Assembly (NCBI RefSeq): GCF_032999765.1
Contig: NZ_CP136051.1
Coordinates: 1-64,000 of the forward strand
Source of the DNA: Imperialibacter roseus
Lineage (GTDB): Bacteria > Bacteroidota > Bacteroidia > Cytophagales > Cyclobacteriaceae
Reading direction: 5' to 3'
DNA: 64,000 bases
The position numbers and the translations under genes are program-made. Under the pieces are notes generated by a model that ran no database searches, had not been told where the DNA came from, and saw only the letters and a program-made list of their open reading frames with translations. This document shows positions 27,851-37,904 of this stretch, one piece after another (position 1 is the stretch's first letter; each line of letters begins with the position of its first letter).

Positions 27851-29053
27851 TCACTCCAGCCTGCCAAACATAATTCGCTCCTTCCTGCTCGCATCTGTAT
27901 CTCCCTGGGTCACGGTAAGCCATACACTGCCCTTATGCTCTACAAAGCTCGGGTATTGAAAAGAGCTTCAGACTCGAAACGATACTTCCTCTCCCAATGA
28001 ATACCATCCGGGGAAACATCGATATTAAAGACACTTCGAAAGGCACCGTTAACCTTGGTCGACTCCTGCCAGCCTAAATAATAAATGCCTTTGAACTTAT
28101 CAAAGGGTGGTTTTGAGTTAGTTCCATTGGGAACAAATTTCCGGTGATCAGCTTTCGTCCAAACCCTACCATTCGCACTGGTAGTGAAAGCATAGTTTAA
28201 ACTTCCCGACTCCGTTCTGCAAATAGCCATCCAGCTGCCATCAGGCAGTTGGTTAACCGCAGACTCACTCAGCTTCAGGTCGTTGGGTTCATTGTAATGC
28301 CCAAGCACCTCAAACGTATCGAACTTCCTGTTGAGCACAGCAAGCCCATTTTGCCTGCCCGGAAAGTTATTAAGTACGATGTATATTTTTCCATCAATTT
28401 CCTTGATTTCAAACACATACAGCCCATAATCGATCGGCTTTCTGGTCAACCCATTAGCAACAGCACCTTCGTAGTAGTATTGCGGCTGCATATCAAAAAC
28501 GCCATCGGCTGTCTTGATTTTGGCTTAATAGATTTGGTTTCTGAAAGCTTGTTTTTTTGAGATCAAAGTCAATGTACCATACCTGTGACTGGCGTTTGCC
28601 TGGCTCTTCACTGGCGAAAAAGCATCGAATGTAGCTTTTGTTTATTTGTATAATTCTGGGCACAAAGCATGCTCCTTCAGGTAGTGTGGCATTGTCGAAA
28701 ACCTGCCCTCCTTTTACGAACGGAATGATTCGGCCAACCTTTTGCGTCTCAATATTTACAATTGAAAGAGCATCGTAAACGTAGGGCCATTCCGGGTTTT
28801 CGCCGGGCTGCACATCGTTGATCATGGTAGCTATGTAGGCGTGGTTCCCTACAATCACAAAGGAGGCATCGTGAGCTCCCTTGGCCTCCGGGCTGGTGAC
28901 TTTAATTAAGTTGGCAATCACCAAATCAGCCGCTAGTTTGGGGTTCCAATCGGCAGGTAGAATGGCCTCTCCGGCGTTAACTTGGGCTGGTTGACCTGCA
29001 ACACTTAGCACAGCCGCCAGTAGCAGGGCGACAAAGTCGATCGCTTTCTTCAT
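27851..29053 (-). pseudogene. Sialidase/BNR-like exported protein broken by two frameshifts
   Basis: Three reading-frame pieces join into one gene of about 401 codons. The first (29053 to about 28526) has a signal peptide (MKKAIDFVALLLAAVLSV) and ends in a wrong-frame tail. Removing one A at 28525-28526 restores KPNLLAKIKTADGVFDMQP and the second piece, which contains BNR-like ENG/SPDG strands such as FTTSANGRVW and IDVSPDGIHWERKY. Adding one T in the T run (27959-27962 on the plus strand) restores ALFQYPSFVEHKGSVW and a natural end at 27851-27853. One insertion and one deletion, both in short homopolymers, fit either real decay or sequencing errors. The fold resembles sialidase-type propellers; the substrate is unknown. 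Confidence 0.8.
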
Positions 29054-29217
29054 GGAGAATCACGGTAATTATTCAAATTCATCAATGTTCGGCAGGAATT
29101 TGCGGCGCCGGTCAACGGCGCTACCCTCCCTTTGCGTTCAGCAAAATATCAAACACATGAATAAATAACTACTTGAACCAAAAGCAGCGGTTCAAGGACT
29201 CACACCTGTGGAAAATC

Positions 29218-29290
29218 ACCCCCAACCGCTTCAAACTCCCGCTCCGCACATACACTTCGGCATCGTGCCAGAGGATTTTGGTTCAGGTTT
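29218..29290 (-). repeat. Conserved short segment downstream of the 1809-residue T9SS gene (copy A)
   Basis: About 60 of 70 bases match 35036-35108. On the minus strand both encode the peptide KI(L/P)WHDAEVYVR then GSLKR(L/M)G. Here the reading frame has a TGA just before it where copy B has TGG, so it looks like a dead gene end. The remaining gap 29054-29331 shows nothing else I can name. Confidence 0.65.
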
Positions 29291-29331
29291 AGCCGACCGT
29301 CAATTGCTTTGCTTACTACAGCGAGATGCGC

Positions 29332-32300
29332 TTATTCCTTCCTCACCTTCACTCTCTTCAGTACTTCGCCCTTTTCGCTTTCCACAATAAGGAGGTAGAT
29401 ACCAGTTGCATGATAGGTGAGGTCAATCGTGCTTTTATCTCCAGCAAAAGAACCTCGAAATGACTCTCGGCCCAGTAAGTCAATTAGTCTAACGACCTTG
29501 TGGGCTGTCTGATTTCTATTTGTTGAGCCAGCCATTTCAATAGTTATATAGTCAACAACCGGAATTGGGTATGCTTTTATGTCAAGCTCCAAATCTCCAT
29601 GTTTCACACCCAATGCTTCCAACAGCAAGAAAGTTTCGCTGACGCTCCCCTGATAGTTGTTATCTTCTACTTCCACCACTACCTCATAGCTCCCGGGTTC
29701 CACAGGCTCGTCCGATTCACCAACGAAAGTGACCACATAGTCAACGAATGCAGGGTCGATAACTACAGTTGGCGTTTTGGGAGTGCCATCAGCTCTCTGC
29801 TGCAAGTCGCTAAGGGCAATGGTTGCCGTAGCCTTGCCCACCATGAAAGTTTGAGTTACTTCAGGGGCTGGAACGTATTCCTCATTCCCTGCCTGACTAG
29901 CAGCAATAGTTACGCTGCCAGCCCCTGTTAATGTGACGACAAAACCGTCAATTGTAGCCGGGCCGTTCTCAATTGTTAAAGTAATGTCCAAACCTGAAGA
30001 TGCCGTTGCCACTAATTCAAATGGATCATCTCTAAAGGTTTTGTCTTCAATAGGAGAAAACGAAATGGTTTGCTCCGCTCTCTGCTCAGTATCATCAACC
30101 ACCTCGAACCCTATCGTGACATCTTCGGCAGGCAGGTAGTTTATGTTCCCTCCCTGAGAGGCAGTCACTTCAACCTGGCCAGGAGCAGTTAAAGTCAATA
30201 CTGTGCCTAAAAGGGAAGCAGGGCCCGTTACCCTGTAGGAAACACTCAACCCCGACGAACTTGTCGCCGAAAGTGTTAAGGCACCATTGGATACACATAC
30301 GGTAGGTCCAATTTCCGAAAAGGTTATTGCCTGGGATGCCTTATTGACGACAAGCAATTGTGTGGCTGTCGCCAAGTTATAATTACCATCACCTGGCTGA
30401 AGCGCAGTAATAGTAGCTTCGCCTGCAGATTTTATATTTAGTATTCCATTTTCAATCTGCGCCACGGCGGTGTTAGAACTTGAAAATGAAACGGTCAATC
30501 CTGAGGAAGCGGCTGCCGAGAGGGGAAAAGCCTCATCGCCAAATATCTTTTCGTTACGCTCAGCGAACTCTACGGTCTGGCTGGCTTTGTTGACTATGAA
30601 TTGTCTTTCGACTGAGGCATCTTTGTAGTTCTCGTCTCCAGCTTGTATGGCGGTAATTGTCGTGGAGCCGCCACCAGTTATTGTTACGACATTTCCATCG
30701 ATAGACGCAACAGAAGTGTTGGCGCTTGAAAACGTAACTGGGTTCCCCGAAGCACCTCCTGTAGCAGACAATTCAAATGCACCATCTCCAAAAGTTTTCT
30801 CTGGTAATTCGTCAAAAAGAAGGGTCTGCGCTGGTTTTTCGACAGTCAAAGTACCATTGATTCTAGTGAAATTATAATTGTCAGCTGATCCACCTGAGAC
30901 AATAATAGGGTATTGCCCGGCCGTTGGCGAATCACCTGCCTCTGAGGTCACACTAATTTCCCCTGCAATAACACTAGCGTTTTCACCATTTACAAAACCT
31001 GTTAATGAATAGGTAAAAGATGGCACAGGGTCTCCGAAGGTGATGGTCTTATTGTCGGCCCGTAAGGTCAAGCGAGCAGGGTTGACGCTAAAAGACCTTT
31101 CCACAGAGACAGCCGGGTTAAAATAATAGTCTCCTTCCTGGCTTGCTCTTATAGTAACTTCACCAATTCCGATAAGTGCAACTGTTGTTCCTGCAAGGGT
31201 TGCAGGACCTGAAATGACCTCCAGCAGTACTTCCTGGTCTGAATCGCTGTTAGCCACGAGATCAAATTCGTCGCCATAAGTTTTGTTGCTAATTTCATTG
31301 AAAGTGATGGTTTGATCAACTGGCTCCACACTGGAATCGAATGTAAGCGTCCAATCGAAACCTTCAATACCGTAGTTATCATCCCAAAGAATCCATATTT
31401 CTTCTCCTTTAGTCAGGCTATTAACAGTTATCTCACTTTGGGAAGTACCTGCAAAATCGTCGCTGTAGGCAAAACTGCCGAGCCCGCAGGATTGATAAAG
31501 TATCAGATAGGTGTCTGTTGTTGTGTTGCCCATAGAGGAAATGGTGAGGTCGCCTTCTGCGGGTACATTGAATTTGAACCATTTAGGAGCTGAATCGGTC
31601 GTATTTGTTCCTATCACTGCCTCCAGAGGATCGGTACAACGATCGCCTGGTTCGTAGGGTGAAAATTCCAGACTCCAATCAAAATTAGAGGCCTGATACC
31701 ATTGAATAAATATCTGATCCCCTTCGTTAAACCCTGGCACCAGCAAATCTTCGCTACCATAACCGCCTCCATAATAGGATAGGCTTTGACACGTACCGGT
31801 AAAAACGTTTACTGATCCCCAGACCTCCCTTGATATCTTCAGCTTACCGGCTGAAGGGGCTATATAGCTGTACCAGAAGTACGATAAGTTCGATTCAGGC
31901 AGGTGATTTGTTCCGACCACTGCTGTTTCGGGAAGATCGCAACTATCTCCAGCCGCCTCGTCTTCAACCACAAGTGTCCAATCAAAACCTTCTTCATAAC
32001 CAAGCGACCATCGAAGCAAAATCTGTGTACCCTCATATAGAGATGGAACTGATATTTTTCCATAATAGTAATTGCCCCTATAAGTGAGAGTCTCACAAGA
32101 GTTAGAGTACACAGTAATGTCGGCATACGCATCTGATTCAATAGTCAGTTTACCGTCCCTGGGCATAGTAAAACTATACCATTTGTAAAAAGAGTAGGTA
32201 TTGGCAATGGAATTGGTCCCTTCCTGGGCTTCAACCGCCAAAGAACAAATATCCCCGTCAGCTGGCGATTTATAACTTAGTGCCCAATCAAAATTTCCTC

Positions 32301-34761
32301 CAGAATTGTAATTCCACTTTATCAATACTTCATCACCAACTTCAACATTTTCCACATCAACATTTCCATAACCGGAGCCCAGCGTGTTTGGGTAGTCGCA
32401 GTTGTTTGACAAGACACTTACATAATCTTCACCTTCAGAGCGAATTGACAACATCCCCTCCTCCTCAACAGTAAAGGTGTACCAATAGTAGGAAGAGATT
32501 TCAGGCATCGAGTTTACACCAATTTGAGCTGTGGCAGGCAAGGTGCATTTGTCTCCCAATTGCGGTTCCTCAACGGAGATATCCCAAGAAAATCCTCCGG
32601 GGCTGGCTGACCATCTGATCATCATTTCGTCACCTTCAGAAACCTCAGGAACAGTTAAGTCTTCATATCCGGAAGTCAGCCAATAGTAGTTTTCACAGTC
32701 ACCCGACAAAACATCTACATATTTCCACACGTTTGAATTGATGACCAGCTTTCCAGATTTAGTTGCTTGATATTTATACCAAAAGTATTGATTCTTGCTA
32801 TCTGGTAGCACGTTCGTGCCGTCTACTGCTTCTTTGGCAATTTCACAATAGTCCCCTTCCTCGTAGTCTTCCAAAACTAGGATCCAATCGAAAGTATTGT
32901 AACCGTACCATCGGATTAACACCTCATCACCAGACTCAAGTCCGACGGCAGACGCACCCTTTGAGCCACCGCTTTGGTAATATAAACTCACACAATTACC
33001 TATATAAATAGAGCAACTCGAATTTTGATCTGGACTGATTAATGAAAGTTTTTGATTGCTGGGCATCACGAAGCGATACCACTGATCAACGTATCTACCA
33101 GTTGTGAATGTATTGGAACCCTCAATTGCGTCAATCGGTGCCTCGCAAAGATCCCCAGGTTCAAAGTCCTGTATGCCTATGCTCCAATCGAAATCGCCTC
33201 CATTGCCGGTGTCCCATTTGATAAAAAGCTGCATTCCAGCCTCAAAGACTGGCTTGGACGCCCCGCCATATCCGGATACAAAGCCATAAAGTTGCTCGCA
33301 ATTATTATACTGAACATTAACCCATTTGTCTGTTTCAGACATTATTGTCAATCTACCGGTACTTGGAATTGTATAAGTGTACCAATAATAATCTAAGGTA
33401 GTTTCAGGCACATGATTAATCCCTTCAACCGCCGTCTCCGCTAAAGAACAATTGTCTCCCGACGAAAGCTCACTGATAGTCAAATCCCAGTCAAAGTTAT
33501 CATAGCTGCCGGTATCCCAAACAATCCAAACCTTTTCACCCGGGCTTAAACTTGTGACACTGACTTGCCCATAGCCACCTATTTCATAGCTAAGAAGGTC
33601 ACAATCGCCGGAATACACGGTGAAATAAGCATTTGTTTCCGAAGTAATATCCAATCTACCTTCGCTGGGCATTGTGAACTCATACCAGTATTTGTAGTAG
33701 TCAGTTTGTGGCAGGCTATTTGTTCCTTCGATTACCATCGATGTAGAGTTGCAGCCGTCGCCAGGCTCTAAGGGGGATTCCTCAATCACAAGTTCTGTCG
33801 CAGTGCTAAATCGTGTATAAACAGCGATGTACAACTCAGTTCCAAGCTCAACATCAGTTAGTGACGAACCCCGATATTGGCTATCAATCAACTCCAAATT
33901 GTCGCAAGTGCCCGAATAGGCGTTGACTGTGCTCCAGGGTGATGTGTCAAGTACAATTTTCCCTTCAGTTGCTTTGGTGTACTTAAACCAGTAAATCTTC
34001 CCTGACCCTTCAGGGATATAATTAACTCCGACAGAAGCTTCCGTTGAAAAATCGCACACATCCCCATCTGCCAGATCCAAAACACTAAAAGTCCAGTTGA
34101 AATCCCCTCCCTCTTCGACCCTAAATCTAACTATTACATTTTCATTGGCTTCAAACGAAACTGAGGCACCAGAGGAGGAAGAAGCATCCCAGTATAAATA
34201 GTCGTCAGTACAGTTACCATGCAAAATTTCAAAAGTAACAAGGCCAGGCGTTTCAACCACAATTCTGCCATCAACCGGCATTTGATAGCTGAACCAGTAG
34301 GATCCATAGGTGGCTGGCACGTAGTTTTCTCCTGTGACAACGGCCTTCGCTAAAGCACAGTTGTCTCCTTCATCGAGTTCAACTACGTCAATACTCCATT
34401 CAAAGTCGCCGCCGCCGCTTTCCAGGTTCCAGTAAATAAAAACCTCCTCACCTTCAGTGGCGTCAGCAAAACTTGCATTTCCAATACCTGATCCAGCATA
34501 GTATCTATTTTCGCAAGTATTGTAGCTAAGATTTACCCAAAGGTCGGTTGAAGAGGAAACTACCAGCTTACCATCATTTGGAATTATATAAGTATACCAA
34601 TATTCGCTTTGCTCTGTAGCGGGAATGGTATTGACTCCTGTGACAGCCGTAACCGCTTCGCCACAGCTTGAGGCATCTTGGCCAAACAATTGGCTGTTAG
34701 AAAAAAAGACGAGCAATACAATATATATCAACAGATTACCCAGGGTAGAATTTTTTCTCAT
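29332..34761 (-). CDS. Giant secreted protein with eleven tandem modules, MBG/Ig-like domains and a T9SS type A signal
   Basis: An 1809-residue exported protein. The signal peptide (LLIYIVLLVFFSNSQLFGQ) leads into eleven copies of a module of about 105 residues (about 30-1145). Then come an Ig-like unit (NKTYGDEFDLVANS), one MBG-type unit (TLRADNKTITFGDPVPSF), further Ig-like units each with FGDxxFxLSA and a GAG/ITA strand, a final TATIALSDLQQ unit, and a type A T9SS signal: AYPIPVVDYITIEM, IDLLGRESF, ATGIYLLIVE and a basic tail VKVRKE. No catalytic motif was seen, so an adhesive or structural surface role is inferred. A truncated paralog lies upstream at 35132-35815. Confidence 0.88.
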   Translation of the reverse strand: MRKNSTLGNLLIYIVLLVFFSNSQLFGQDASSCGEAVTAVTGVNTIPATEQSEYWYTYIIPNDGKLVVSSSTDLWVNLSYNTCENRYYAGSGIGNASFADATEGEEVFIYWNLESGGGDFEWSIDVVELDEGDNCALAKAVVTGENYVPATYGSYWFSYQMPVDGRIVVETPGLVTFEILHGNCTDDYLYWDASSSSGASVSFEANENVIVRFRVEEGGDFNWTFSVLDLADGDVCDFSTEASVGVNYIPEGSGKIYWFKYTKATEGKIVLDTSPWSTVNAYSGTCDNLELIDSQYRGSSLTDVELGTELYIAVYTRFSTATELVIEESPLEPGDGCNSTSMVIEGTNSLPQTDYYKYWYEFTMPSEGRLDITSETNAYFTVYSGDCDLLSYEIGGYGQVSVTSLSPGEKVWIVWDTGSYDNFDWDLTISELSSGDNCSLAETAVEGINHVPETTLDYYWYTYTIPSTGRLTIMSETDKWVNVQYNNCEQLYGFVSGYGGASKPVFEAGMQLFIKWDTGNGGDFDWSIGIQDFEPGDLCEAPIDAIEGSNTFTTGRYVDQWYRFVMPSNQKLSLISPDQNSSCSIYIGNCVSLYYQSGGSKGASAVGLESGDEVLIRWYGYNTFDWILVLEDYEEGDYCEIAKEAVDGTNVLPDSKNQYFWYKYQATKSGKLVINSNVWKYVDVLSGDCENYYWLTSGYEDLTVPEVSEGDEMMIRWSASPGGFSWDISVEEPQLGDKCTLPATAQIGVNSMPEISSYYWYTFTVEEEGMLSIRSEGEDYVSVLSNNCDYPNTLGSGYGNVDVENVEVGDEVLIKWNYNSGGNFDWALSYKSPADGDICSLAVEAQEGTNSIANTYSFYKWYSFTMPRDGKLTIESDAYADITVYSNSCETLTYRGNYYYGKISVPSLYEGTQILLRWSLGYEEGFDWTLVVEDEAAGDSCDLPETAVVGTNHLPESNLSYFWYSYIAPSAGKLKISREVWGSVNVFTGTCQSLSYYGGGYGSEDLLVPGFNEGDQIFIQWYQASNFDWSLEFSPYEPGDRCTDPLEAVIGTNTTDSAPKWFKFNVPAEGDLTISSMGNTTTDTYLILYQSCGLGSFAYSDDFAGTSQSEITVNSLTKGEEIWILWDDNYGIEGFDWTLTFDSSVEPVDQTITFNEISNKTYGDEFDLVANSDSDQEVLLEVISGPATLAGTTVALIGIGEVTIRASQEGDYYFNPAVSVERSFSVNPARLTLRADNKTITFGDPVPSFTYSLTGFVNGENASVIAGEISVTSEAGDSPTAGQYPIIVSGGSADNYNFTRINGTLTVEKPAQTLLFDELPEKTFGDGAFELSATGGASGNPVTFSSANTSVASIDGNVVTITGGGSTTITAIQAGDENYKDASVERQFIVNKASQTVEFAERNEKIFGDEAFPLSAAASSGLTVSFSSSNTAVAQIENGILNIKSAGEATITALQPGDGNYNLATATQLLVVNKASQAITFSEIGPTVCVSNGALTLSATSSSGLSVSYRVTGPASLLGTVLTLTAPGQVEVTASQGGNINYLPAEDVTIGFEVVDDTEQRAEQTISFSPIEDKTFRDDPFELVATASSGLDITLTIENGPATIDGFVVTLTGAGSVTIAASQAGNEEYVPAPEVTQTFMVGKATATIALSDLQQRADGTPKTPTVVIDPAFVDYVVTFVGESDEPVEPGSYEVVVEVEDNNYQGSVSETFLLLEALGVKHGDLELDIKAYPIPVVDYITIEMAGSTNRNQTAHKVVRLIDLLGRESFRGSFAGDKSTIDLTYHATGIYLLIVESEKGEVLKRVKVRKE
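31330..34680 (-). repeat. Eleven tandem modules of about 105 residues
   Basis: Each module has the pattern GDxC, about seven residues, AVxGxN, then YWYxYT(M/V)PxxGKLxI, SxxxxxVxVYSGxC, GYGxxSV and ExVxIxWxxxxGGxFDWxLxV. One paired Cys set per module (GDxC and SGxC, about 55 residues apart) could form a disulfide. The aromatic-rich strands resemble a carbohydrate-binding or pre-peptidase C-terminal jelly-roll, but I cannot assign a named family. Confidence 0.8.
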
Positions 34762-35131
34762 TGGTAAGGCTCAAAATTCGAATCAGCTCTAATTAACTAC
34801 AAACTAGTGGGCCCTAAATATGTTGATTTTACCTTAAAATCAACAGTATTATTTAATTAAATAGCTGTGGAATTATACCACCAGAAGTGACCTTGCCAAC
34901 AAAGATTTGTGAATCTTAAATCGTTACTAGTAAAAAACTGCCTTGAAGAGAAATCAACGAAAGAGCAACAGCTGCGACATACCTTAGTGATTGGCAATAA
35001 AACGACATTCTCAAAAAGTATATGATTTAAAATCTACCCCATCCTCTTCAAACTCCCACCCCTCACATAAACTTCCGCATCATGCCAGGGGATTTTGGTC
35101 CAGATTTGACCCGCATCGAGGGGCCAACTAT
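34762..35131. other. 370-base gap between two T9SS-related genes
   Basis: The gap is AT-rich near 34800-34900, a likely promoter zone for the 1809-residue protein, though no good -7/-33 pair stood out. Its right part holds copy B of the conserved segment (35036-35108). Nothing else was recognised. Confidence 0.6.
35036..35108 (-). repeat. Conserved short segment downstream of the truncated T9SS gene (copy B)
   Basis: Homologous to 29218-29290. On the minus strand it reads IWTKIPWHDAEVYVRGG then SLKRMG and a TAG stop, an apparently intact C-terminus with no gene body attached. Both copies lie just downstream of a T9SS type A gene end, so the duplicated unit probably included the gene end and this segment. 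Confidence 0.65.
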
Positions 35132-35815
35132 TCAAATGATCGTGAGCAACTTCTCTTTTCTTACTTTCACTTGTTTCAAGACATTGCCTCTTTCGTTTTC
35201 AATTACCAGAACGTAGATTCCAGCAGGCTGATGTTGTAGATTTAAAACCGTTCTTTCGGAAGTCAGCACCTTCTCCAGCCTTCTCCTACCAAGCATATCA
35301 AAAAGGTAAATCCTACTGTTCATCTCATACTTGATATCAATTGTAAGCTCTTTTGATACAGGGTTAAGAAAAACAACAATATATTCCTCATCACAGCCGA
35401 TTCCTGTTTCAATTTCCTCCAGGGCAAGCACGCCTTCCACACTACCCTGGTAGTTTTCTTCCACAATGCCAGCCTCCACGTTATAGGTGTCCGCTTCCGA
35501 CGGTGCTTCGGCCAATCCATTGTAAGTAACCTCAACCTTGAGCCCTTCTGGGTTGGTGGAAACCAGCACTCCTTTTCGTGAGCCATCGGCCACTTGTTCC
35601 AGTTGAGACAGTGTAACTTCAGCCGTAGCTTTGACCACCTCAAAAGTTCGGACGACAGCACTGGCAGGGTTGTAAGTCTAATTTCCTTCCTGGGCTGCCA
35701 CAATCGTAACTACACCGGCGCCTGTAAAGGTAACAACAGCCCGATCAACCGTGGCGGGGCCATCACTCACCGCAAACGCAATTGACAAACCAGAACTCGC
35801 AGTAGCATCTGCCCC
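35132..35815 (-). pseudogene. Truncated T9SS type A protein end (MBG/Ig-like plus sorting signal)
   Basis: The frame from about 35815 reads ATASSGLSIAFAVSDGPATV and VVTFTGAGVVTIVAAQEGN, an Ig-like unit as in the 1809-residue neighbour; a TAG stop at 35680-35678 interrupts it where neighbours have a sense codon before TYNPAS. The following 168 residues hold the last Ig-like unit (AEVTLSQLEQVADGS, NYQGSVEGVLALEE) and the sorting signal (FLNPVSKELTIDI, FDMLGRRRLE, AGIYVLVIENE, VKVRKE). The upstream part is missing and replaced by transposase-derived sequence. It is a decayed duplicate of the neighbouring gene. Confidence 0.8.
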
Positions 35816-35825
35816 AGGTCAACTC

Positions 35826-36176
35826 CCCGTTAACGATAAAGATATTCTGCTGTCTTGAGTTTACTGAGTGGAAAAGCCAGGCGGGCAATGACCAAATGAC
35901 GGAATAAGTCTTGTGGTATGCTATTAAAGCCGATATGATCGTAAAGCCTGCCAATCAGGGCCTACCGTTCTGATACTTGCATTGGCGAGGCTTTCCATTG
36001 CCTGTTCAAAGAGAAAGTCTTGTTCTGAGATGAAAATCTTTGACTGGGCTGAGAGCCGTTCCATCTCCTGCTTGCCATCTAACTTGCTGGAGTTGACCTT
36101 GCTGGCCACCATAATTTGTCCAGCCGCCACTGGGATCACCCTCTGGTAGTCAGAAAAATCGCTGCCCTGCTCCGCA
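35826..36176 (-). mobile_element. Relic of an IS1634-like transposase (N-terminal part)
   Basis: On the minus strand two frames together read FEQAMESLANASIRTVGP and then LIGRLYDHIGFN, LFRHLVIARLAFPLSKLKT, ending at a TAA (35832-35830). This matches LGKLFDEIGFN, LFRHLVISRLVYPVSKLKT of the adjacent element, but is clearly a different, diverged copy. A frameshift lies near 35955. The catalytic C-terminal part is absent. It abuts the truncated T9SS gene on one side and the second element on the other. Confidence 0.75.
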
Positions 36177-37834
36177 CTCCTGACTTCATCACTGGGACAC
36201 CCAACCTTATTGGAATAATTGGATAAGACTTTTTTGTTCTGGGGTTTTATCAAGGAGCATAAGTTTGGTTTCCTGAGATTGCGGCATGTTTAAAGTCAGC
36301 CCGAATATCGTTTTCATAATATCGATGGCTTTTTCAGCGCTGATTGATGCCTTCTTATCTTTTAGCTTCCGTTCCAGTTCTTTGTAAAGCTTACAGGCAG
36401 CAAAAGCGATACAGATGTGGGCTTCAATTCTTCTTTTCTTGTAATGGTATATCGGTCTTATCCTTAAATCGGTTTTCGTTATTCTAAATGTTCTTTCGAC
36501 TTGCCATAACTGGCGATAATAGTCCATGACTGTTTGAGCTTCCAGTCGTGTATTGGTGATGTATCCTTTCAGGCCGTCCCACTTTGAGTCGTCTTTAAAT
36601 TTTTGTTCATCAATGGTGATCTTTATATCTCCTTCTAGCCTGAGGTATTTATTATAGCCTTTATTGTTGATGTGCTTTTTGGTGAGCTTGCCCGTGTTCA
36701 ATTGCTTTTTAAGACGTTCTAACCCCTTGGATCTGTTTTTGGCATCATTGGCCGCCCTTGCGGTAGAATATTGGATGATTAGCCGTAAGCCATCCTGCCT
36801 GACTATTTCTACATATTGTTTATCACTAAGACCTGATGTAAAGATTTTTTGTTTGATAGCTTCACTTTCATTCTTAATCCTGGCTCCTATTATGAAGTTG
36901 TAATCTGCTGCTTGTAGTGTGGTTATGTTCTTGTTTGACATAAGACCTGCATCGGCAACTACAATGAACTGTTGGGCATTGTATTGTTTTTGAAAGCTTC
37001 TATGACAGGAAGCATCGTATGGCCTTCAAACTTATTGCCTTCAAAAATCTCATAATCGAGTGGATAGCCTTGCTCTGCCACCAAAAGCCCCAGCACTATT
37101 TGTGGGTTACTGTGCTTGCCATCTTTGCTAAAACCGGCTTTTCGCAAGTCATCTTCGTCAGCAGCCTCAAAATATAGAGTGGTTACATCGTAAAAGACAA
37201 CTCCCAGCTTTTTACCCAAGATGTTCACAGTATGATGGAAGCTTATTGCTTTGATCTGCTCTATGTCCTGGGAATGAAGTTTATCCATAAACCGGTAAAC
37301 TTCATTGACATGAAGGCTAATGCCTTTGTACTTCTGAAGATAATCAATGGTCTTTAACTTGCTAACAGGATAAACTAATCTGGAGATGACCAAGTGTCTA
37401 AAAAGCTCTCCCTTTACTCTATTAAAACCTATTTCATCAAAGAGCTTCCCTAATATTAATTCCGGCCCCAGTAATTGTAGCTGCTCGATATTGTCATAAA
37501 CAGCTTTGAAAAAATGCCCGTCAGTGCCAACATTGAAATCAAGAACAGATTGGCCCCCATAACAACGAACGTATTCTTTAGCTTGGATCGTCAAAGTGTC
37601 AACCTCAGATTTACTCGAAGAGCTTCCTATGGTTTTATGCACTCTATAGCTACCCGAACTTTTGTCGATCACCTGCACACTAATGACACCTGACGTGTTC
37701 TTCTTCTGCCTGATAAACATGGCACAAATCTAAAAAACAGCTCCTGGGACACTCAAGACACCTCAAAAAACAACTCCAATGTTAAAATAAGGAACTTATT
37801 GATATTTTCTAAGGTAAAATGATGAAGTCAGGAG
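36177..37834 (-). mobile_element. IS1634-family insertion sequence (candidate limits)
   Basis: The 15-base inverted repeat CTCCTGACTTCATCA (36177-36191) and TGATGAAGTCAGGAG (37820-37834) encloses the transposase, giving an element of about 1658 bp, within the usual size for this family. No clear target-site duplication flanks it, perhaps because it lies in or next to an older copy. The limits are inferred from the inverted repeat only. Confidence 0.6.
36207..37720 (-). pseudogene. IS1634-family transposase split by a -1 frameshift
   Basis: The first part (37720-36959, 253 codons) ends in the wrong-frame tail NTMPNSSL; the second continues from about 36988 to 36207. The join lies at an A run on the minus strand (TTTTT at 36987-36991 on the plus strand); one extra A restores KQYNAQQFIVVADAGLM. 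The joined protein is about 504 residues, a normal length. DDE residues are visible: Asp in VVFYDVTTLYFEA, Asp in IVVADAGLMS and Glu in QLWQVERTFRITKTDLRI. The site could be a programmed -1 slip (C AAA AAC), but the heptamer is not canonical, so decay by a one-base loss is preferred. Confidence 0.8.
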
Positions 37835-37904
37835 AAGTTGTGGGCACGACGGCTGTTGGTCGGAGTTATTTGGTGCCTACAGCGATTGCTGGTGGCTCCA
37901 CCTC

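Noticed and set aside
36980-36995. Programmed -1 frameshift in the transposase
   Set aside because: The heptamer C AAA AAC is not a canonical X XXY YYZ site and this IS family normally uses a single frame; one-base decay is simpler, though not excluded.
36192-37752. CTGGGACAC occurs at 36192-36200 and 37744-37752 in the same orientation, possibly marking IS ends or a target duplication
   Set aside because: Terminal repeats should be inverted, and the two copies sit at unequal distances from the 15-bp inverted repeat; probably chance or old debris.
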